NCBI GenBank assembly: GCA_903925515.1
Contig: CAIYFP010000014.1
Span: 1 to 14,849 of the forward strand
Direction of reading: 5' to 3'
Source of the DNA: an uncultured Verrucomicrobiota bacterium
Lineage (GTDB): Bacteria > Verrucomicrobiota > Verrucomicrobiia > Limisphaerales > UBA9464
DNA length: 14,849 bases
The notes under the pieces were generated by a model. It saw only the letters and a list, made by a program, of their open reading frames with translations, ran no database searches and was not told the origin of the DNA. The translations under genes and the position numbers were made by a program. Positions 14,401-14,849 of the stretch are shown in pieces; within the stretch, counting starts at the first letter, position 1; each line of letters begins with the position of its first letter.

Positions 14401-14849
14401 CGATGCTCAGGTGATGGAGGAATTCCTTGGTCGAGTTGCGACCATGGCCTTCGGCTATGTTCGCCGGGATGGAGCCGGCCGCCCTCCGGATCTGGCTGGT
14501 CAGGCCGAAGAGTTCGGACTTGGGAAAGGTCATGGTCACCCGATAGCACTCCGCAGCCATGTCCATGCTCACTTGCCAGACCTGCAACTCCCGGTAGCTC
14601 AGGATTTTCATGGCGTGAATCGGTGGTGGAGGGCGCGCCGGAAAGCAAGGGGAGCGGGGAACGGGTATGGGGGAGCGGGGAGCGGGGAGCGGGGTTCGAG
14701 AGGAGGGCAACCGCGTCCCGTCCCTCGCTCCCCGAATCCCGCTCCTCGCCTCCCGAGTCCCGCCCCTCGCCTCCCGAGTCCCGCCCCTCGCCTCCCGAGT
14801 CCCGCCCCTCGCCTCCCGAGTCCCGCCCCTCGCTCCCCGAGCCCCGTCC
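11403..14849 (-). CDS. drmMI: DrmMI-type DNA adenine methyltransferase, 5' end outside window, with repeat insertions
   Basis: The reading frame is open from the right edge to the stop at 11403. Recognisable methyltransferase sequence starts near 14147 with LPDGSLSLASPSERLLP. It continues through CLYGVDINPMAVEMAKLSLWL (aspartate codon 14019-14021), FTFLDHALKCGDSLLG, PFHWPVEFPEVFARGGFDAFVGN and the catalytic NPPF (13409-13398). These are features of large N6-adenine methylases such as DISARM DrmMI. A central, lower-GC part (about 12290-13400) probably includes target recognition. The SAM-binding motif I should lie upstream of the window. The frame passes through a proline-rich segment, a nested four-helix-bundle gene in another frame, and an SGGEGRD heptad repeat, so the product could carry a long insertion. 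Alternatively the gene is split and the part from about 14150 is a fragment. BREX PglX is a less likely identity, given drmA and drmB in the same locus. Confidence 0.72.
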   Translation of the reverse strand, partial: GRGSGSEGRDSGGEGRDSGGEGRDSGGEGRDSGGEERDSGSEGRDAVALLSNPAPRSPLPHTRSPLPLLSGAPSTTDSRHENPELPGVAGLASEHGHGCGVLSGDHDLSQVRTLRPDQPDPEGGRLHPGEHSRRPWSQLDQGIPPSPEHRPGLPSRDRDPSSPCPTSGTPHGTPIQPTPRNLHPHQSNALPPPPIPGTPPPLTSPPSPQSPPPAPPSLQSAPPAPRSPHPAPPPLLVLPDGSLSLASPSERLLPADPAERLAIARRYVADRCLYGVDINPMAVEMAKLSLWLITLQRDRPFTFLDHALKCGDSLLGVTSVQQIVNFSLRPGDRQVTFATADLARNVDEASAKRRALEDLPSHSNQDIVTKNRLHAEAEAATAKVKALADCLIAFELRGLDGDAYEDQRTAEAETVQRLIKLDGEREAGGERRENLPPPAPAPRSPLLAHAHERLRGRRPFHWPVEFPEVFARGGFDAFVGNPPFIGGHDISGLFGHDYRAWLANHLYGKKAGLADICAFFAVRCHRLTRPGATVGLVATNSTTEGDSKKVGLDQIVAEGSNIVVAWPDMPWPGNAAVVVSPFVMFRGKWGGPTFSTTLTLTPQLEPHSLAGNQNVCFVGCYVLGDYFEITEDTAKHFLAANPETSKVILPYINGVELNAFPDLRPRRWIICFWDWAEEKAQRYNSVFGYLNKSRASGEESQNSEEQRNWWLFARSRPALYHAIGLGNRFAEHPTGWQHNQNWPTKAIVKAKTSETWAFALLPSATIFDQAITVFANDDHGLFAVLQSTIHETWARGSGAGSKMKTDLRYSPTNFEAFPMPAADNRLSEIGVVYERLRSEIMFKNDEGLTDTYNRFHDRSEASADIERLRALHVEMDQAVALAYGWPIVVNGQVVHPPSPASPSPLPAPPLPPLDLGHGFHATKQGERFTLSEPARRTVLDRLLALNHQRYEEEVKAGLHDKGAKKPKKAKPATDQRSATGGVQFGLGLALPANAERTLPTEFRLPASEGAHYTVSLVFALLSEAGGSLPLPRLRDAFVLATSPKLMQRLAPGDDAARVRAWAQRWCEAAKPVMFLDSLKAIGARHLAVSPGAQGRIFQLLDGPRPPATEDVGYDAWIALRVSATLPPSAILIPEVPTMTRQAEELVLA
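12111..12166. repeat. G-rich low-complexity segment in drmMI
   Basis: The plus strand is almost pure purine with runs of 4-6 G. On the coding strand it encodes a proline/serine linker (PPSPASPSPLPAPPLPPL) between the central part and the C-terminal domain of the methylase. It resembles the GC-rich repeats elsewhere in the gene and is probably a tolerated expansion in a loop. Confidence 0.6.
13510..13587. repeat. GC-rich inverted repeat inside drmMI linker
   Basis: Repeats of G4-AGC (13516-13534) and a run of eight G (13537-13544) are followed by a C-rich arm (13554-13587). The two arms share GGGGAGCGGG in opposite orientation, so a large hairpin can form. In frame it encodes EREAGGERRENLPPPAPAPRS just before the PFHWPVEFPEVF motif, a position that I expect to be a short loop in relatives. 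It looks like a miniature repeat of the same family as the flanks of the four-helix-bundle gene. Confidence 0.65.
14147..14240. repeat. Poly-G tract and G4-AGC repeat array at the methylase/insert junction
   Basis: A run of ten G (14147-14156) is followed by G4, G4, G4 and G6 runs separated by AGC or TGC (to 14186), then by two copies of a CAGACTGG-containing G-rich unit (14189-14197 and 14219-14227). It encodes a proline-rich tract (PPSPQSPPPAPPSLQSAPPA) between the nested gene and the methylase. The runs meet the simple pattern for a G-quadruplex on the plus strand, which is the template strand of this gene. Confidence 0.75.
14243..14611 (-). CDS. Four-helix-bundle protein (23S rRNA intervening-sequence type)
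   Basis: This 122-residue protein starts MKILSYRELQVWQVSMDMA and contains the family hallmark IRRAAGSIPANIAEGHGRNS, followed by TKEFLHHLSIARGSLHEIETHLLLAQR. This is the S23/IVS four-helix-bundle family, first seen encoded in 23S rRNA intervening sequences and related to the Avd accessory protein of diversity-generating retroelements (established knowledge). Its biochemical role in this setting is unknown. It sits on the same strand as the methylase but in a different frame, inside the interrupted part of that gene. GC-rich repeats flank it on both sides. The open frame begins at 14710 in repeat sequence; the ATG at 14611 gives the family's normal N-terminus. No ribosome-binding site is apparent. 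No reverse transcriptase or variable repeat is visible nearby. Confidence 0.85.
   Translation of the reverse strand: MKILSYRELQVWQVSMDMAAECYRVTMTFPKSELFGLTSQIRRAAGSIPANIAEGHGRNSTKEFLHHLSIARGSLHEIETHLLLAQRVGPLTEHPSNPLLETSTRISQMLSRLRQSLERRLP
14649..14694. repeat. G-rich repeat with textbook G-quadruplex pattern upstream of the four-helix-bundle gene
   Basis: The plus strand has a G5 run (14669-14673) and three G4 runs (14677-14680, 14684-14687, 14691-14694), each separated by AGC. A degenerate G-rich segment precedes them. The unit is the same as at 14157-14186 and 13516-13534. Confidence 0.8.
14715..14849. repeat. 21-base tandem repeat, six full copies plus a partial one
   Basis: Units start at 14715, 14736, 14757, 14778, 14799 and 14820; the partial copy from 14841 runs off the window. 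Three central units (14757-14819) are identical, and the outer ones differ by a few bases. The core is CCCGCCCCTCGCCTCCCGA on the plus strand. Because 21 is a multiple of three, the minus-strand frame of the methylase stays open and encodes heptads of the form SGGEGRD. The C-rich array faces the G-rich repeat at 14649-14694, so the two can pair. Confidence 0.9.

Noticed and set aside
14243..14611. Diversity-generating retroelement (Avd-like accessory gene)
   Set aside because: No reverse transcriptase, template repeat or variable repeat is visible. The flanking repeats are simple GC-rich units, so only the four-helix-bundle family call is kept.
14715..14849. Tandem repeat considered as a CRISPR array
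   Set aside because: Units are directly adjacent with no unique spacers, and the sequence is low-complexity.

Overview
The window is a defence island built around a DISARM-type locus, with a bacterial ubiquitin-like (Ubl) conjugation operon embedded in it. Base composition is GC-rich (about 60-68% in most coding stretches sampled by eye), genes are packed with ATGA stop/start overlaps, and some have good Shine-Dalgarno sites. The GC-rich short repeats, a four-helix-bundle (23S rRNA IVS-type) gene and the divergent sigma factor together make me think of Verrucomicrobiota or a related phylum. This is a weak inference: no rRNA or other taxonomic marker is present.

Layout from left to right. (1) Minus strand, 1-3704: the first 67 codons of drmB, and a complete drmA helicase. 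(2) Minus strand, 3796-6258: a tight four-gene operon, in transcription order Ubl (Multi_ubiq-type), E2-like protein, JAB-E1 fusion, DUF6527 protein. It lies directly upstream of drmA. (3) 6259-6367: a divergent regulatory region with two inverted repeats. (4) Plus strand, 6368-8310: an ECF-like sigma factor, a small soluble protein and an ImmA/IrrE metallopeptidase, all overlapping. (5) Minus strand, 8315-11396: an AT-richer orphan gene with a possible nuclease domain, preceded by an SMC/Rad50-like ATPase. (6) Minus strand, 11403 to the right edge: a DrmMI-type adenine methyltransferase that contains GC-rich repeat insertions and a nested four-helix-bundle gene.

How it may work together. A DrmMI-type methylase with DrmA and DrmB points to class 1 DISARM; DrmD and DrmC would be expected outside the window (inference). 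Between methylase and helicase the locus has gained a coiled-coil ATPase, a possible nuclease, a regulatory triad and a protein-conjugation module. The E2-like protein contains no cysteine at all, and the E1 lacks cysteines where a catalytic or zinc cysteine would be expected. Serines are present instead, which suggests conjugation through oxyester rather than thioester intermediates. The divergent sigma factor and its metallopeptidase are plausible controllers of the conjugation operon and perhaps of drmA-drmB downstream.

The most unusual features are the cysteine-less conjugation cascade inside DISARM, the mirror-image element shared by the two divergent transcription units, and the methyltransferase gene whose reading frame stays open through repeats and a nested gene. 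No tRNA, rRNA, CRISPR array or transposase was seen. No stretch over 300 bases lacks a gene.
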